A DNA stretch of 8,181 nt from JBOHHR01 sp050740975 (lineage in GTDB: Bacteria; Pseudomonadota; Gammaproteobacteria; JBOHHR01), in contig JBOIEE010000137.1 in the NCBI GenBank assembly GCA_050740975.1, positions 1 through 8,181 of the forward strand. The letters are read 5' to 3'. Both the position numbers and the translations under genes were made by a program. Numbering within the stretch: the stretch's first letter is position 1; each line of letters begins with the position of its first letter. The notes beneath the pieces were generated by a model, which saw nothing but the letters and a program-made list of their open reading frames with translations, was not told the origin of the DNA and did not search any database. This document shows positions 7,119 to 8,181 of this stretch, piece after piece.

Positions 7119-7267
7119 TCAGAGCTTTTGAAAAAATCTACTGCGCTCGAAACCTCGCGTTCCGGCGGTGCTCGGAATCCTCATGTATTTCACTATACAC
7201 TCCGGTTCCTGCGCTCCGGCGGAACGCGACCTCCCGTCGCTCACGACGATTTTTTCACAAGCTCTGA
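7119..7267. repeat. 149-bp near-palindromic, MITE-like element with 20-bp terminal inverted repeats
   Basis: The left end (7119-7138) and right end (7248-7267) are inverted copies, TCAGAGCTT[T/G]TGAAAAAATC, with one mismatch in 20. A second pair of arms (7156-7171 and 7213-7228) matches at 14 of 16 positions. The centre contains TGTAT (7184-7188) and ATACA (7195-7199), so symmetry continues almost to the dyad. There is no open reading frame and no obvious target duplication. It fills most of the gap between thiG and the divergently transcribed ACP gene and ends five bases from the thiG ATG. It could be a non-autonomous transposable element, an intergenic palindromic repeat family, or a stable RNA hairpin acting as terminator or 5' leader. 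Copy number in the genome is unknown from here. Confidence 0.8.
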
Positions 7268-7311
7268 TGGGAATCAGCGCCCCATTTGCGGTCCGAATCG
7301 CATCCTAACTA

Positions 7312-7560
7312 ATGGAAGAAACCACGCAGATCGCCACCCGCCTGCTCGGCCACATCCGCAGCGCCCTGTTGGAAACCGGCGAGTCTTTCGGCCTGGATTC
7401 CGACCTCTTCGCGGCCGGGTTGGACTCGATGTCGATCATGCAGATCATTCTTTTCATCGAGGAAGAGTTCGCCGTGAAGCTCCCCGACGGCGCGGTCACC
7501 CGCGCCACTTTTTCCACCGCCAGGCGCATCGCCGAAGCCATCCGCGAGAACCAGGGCTGA
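7312..7560 (+). CDS. Stand-alone acyl carrier protein / phosphopantetheine-binding protein
   Basis: An 82-residue acidic four-helix carrier protein. The attachment motif GLDSMSIMQII (36-46) carries Ser39, where a phosphopantetheinyl transferase would add the 4'-phosphopantetheine arm holding an acyl or aminoacyl thioester. The helix that follows (IMQIILFIEEEFAVKLPD) and the TARRIAEAI C-terminal helix fit the family. It lacks the usual DSL motif of fatty-acid AcpP and is not next to fab genes, so a dedicated pathway carrier is more likely. The ATG at 7312 has no evident ribosome site. Its TGA shares one base with the ATG of the next gene (TGATG), which indicates translational coupling and a joint function with that condensation-like protein. 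Base composition is higher in GC than the housekeeping genes to the left. Confidence 0.88.
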   Translation: MEETTQIATRLLGHIRSALLETGESFGLDSDLFAAGLDSMSIMQIILFIEEEFAVKLPDGAVTRATFSTARRIAEAIRENQG

Positions 7561-8181
7561 TGGCCGGGGGGCGAACAGATTCGACGCCCTTGAGCGGCGC
7601 GGACTGGTTCCTCGCCACCGCCGAGCGCATGATGCTCGCCGCCGGCCAGGGCGAGCACCTGGGCCTCACCGTGCTGCGCCTCGGGCCGGGGCTCGACGTG
7701 GCCGCGTTACGCTCCGCAGCCGCCCGACTCGCTAGCGCCAGCCCCATCGCTAGCGCGTGCCTGCGCAAGGCCATCCTCGGCATTCCGCGCTGGGTGTGGC
7801 GCGCGGACGCATGCCCGTCTTTTCCTGTCGAGGAACATCGCGAGCCACTCGAGGAGCTGTGCGCGCGGCGTTTGAACGAATCGTCGCCGGCCGCCGTGCG
7901 CTTCGACGTGCTGGGCGATGGACACGGCAGCACCGTGGTCCTGCGCTGGCGGCATCTCATGCTCGATGCCAAAGGCGCCGAGTTGCTGCTCGCCGAGATC
8001 GCGCGTTTGGCGGAAAACGCGGACGGCCCGCTACCGCGAGCGGCTTCTTGGGGACCTATCACGCCGCGCGCTGCCAACTGGCGCACAGCACTCGGCGAGG
8101 CGGAGAGATTCAAGGATCACTTTTACGCTCTGGCGCGCACGTCCATCCGTTCGCTCGGGGGCGTGCCGCCCCGGCCCGGCG
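7560..8181 (+). CDS. Condensation-domain-like acyltransferase, N-terminal part (3' truncated by window edge)
   Basis: The frame is open from the ATG at 7560 to the window end: 207 residues, with no stop. Near residues 129-143, RWRHLMLDAKGAELLLAEI contains HLMLD (His132 to Asp136). This matches the HxxxD catalytic motif of the CoA-dependent acyltransferase/NRPS condensation superfamily, including the hydrophobic strand before it and the amphipathic helix after it. Its distance from the N-terminus and the opening LSGADWFLATAERM also suit that fold. Members join an acyl or aminoacyl group from a carrier protein to an amine or alcohol, so the coupled upstream ACP is a natural donor. Other possibilities are a wax-ester/DGAT-type or PapA-type acyltransferase. 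The second half of the domain (DFGWG-like region) lies outside the window. Codons are strongly GC-ending: sampled 60-base rows are 67-77% GC, against 52-65% in rows sampled from pykA, the aldolase gene and purC. Confidence 0.65.
   Translation, partial: MAGGRTDSTPLSGADWFLATAERMMLAAGQGEHLGLTVLRLGPGLDVAALRSAAARLASASPIASACLRKAILGIPRWVWRADACPSFPVEEHREPLEELCARRLNESSPAAVRFDVLGDGHGSTVVLRWRHLMLDAKGAELLLAEIARLAENADGPLPRAASWGPITPRAANWRTALGEAERFKDHFYALARTSIRSLGGVPPRPG

Noticed and set aside
7119..7267. CRISPR or tRNA-like structure in the thiG-ACP gap
   Set aside because: There are no repeated units with spacers and no tRNA arms; the structure is a single long dyad.
7496..8113. 205-residue open frame on the minus strand
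   Set aside because: It is Arg/Ser-rich with no recognisable motif, a typical antisense shadow in GC-rich DNA. The plus strand holds the ACP-coupled frame with an HxxxD motif.

Overview
The window looks like the chromosome of a gammaproteobacterium, perhaps an autotroph or methylotroph. That placement is an inference from gene order (gap-pgk-pyk-class I aldolase, and thiG next to trmB) and from PykA-like and TrmB-like sequence. No rRNA or other phylogenetic marker is present to settle it.

Layout. Positions 1-4167 (+) hold a lower-glycolysis/gluconeogenesis cluster: the 3' end of a GAPDH gene, then pgk, pykA and a class I fructose-bisphosphate aldolase. All are co-oriented with short gaps, and the aldolase may have an extra promoter. 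purC lies convergent to it (4189-5103, -). A 67-bp divergent region with a palindromic -10-like AGTATACT separates purC from a small VOC/glyoxalase-fold protein (5171-5584, +). That gene runs tail-to-tail, with a 15-bp overlap, into a thiG-trmB pair on the minus strand (thiazole synthase and tRNA m7G46 methyltransferase).

The thiG start is abutted by a 149-bp near-palindromic element (7119-7267) with 20-bp terminal inverted repeats. The thiS gene that usually precedes thiG is not found there. Beyond the element the DNA is visibly more GC-rich. It encodes a stand-alone acyl carrier protein (7312-7560, +) and, overlapping it by one base, a protein running off the window end (7560->8181, +) with a condensation-domain-like HxxxD motif. 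This looks like the start of a carrier-protein-based acyl or secondary-metabolite cluster placed next to housekeeping genes.

How the parts work together. GAPDH, PGK, pyruvate kinase and aldolase interconvert fructose-1,6-bisphosphate, triose phosphates and pyruvate. PurC, ThiG and TrmB are unrelated housekeeping functions in purine synthesis, thiamin synthesis and tRNA modification. The ACP and condensation-like pair would load and transfer an acyl or aminoacyl group whose identity cannot be read from this window.

Most noteworthy: the palindromic element at what appears to be a genomic junction, the partial ACP/condensation cluster, and trmB, which lacks any ATG/GTG/TTG start that would include its conserved N-terminus.
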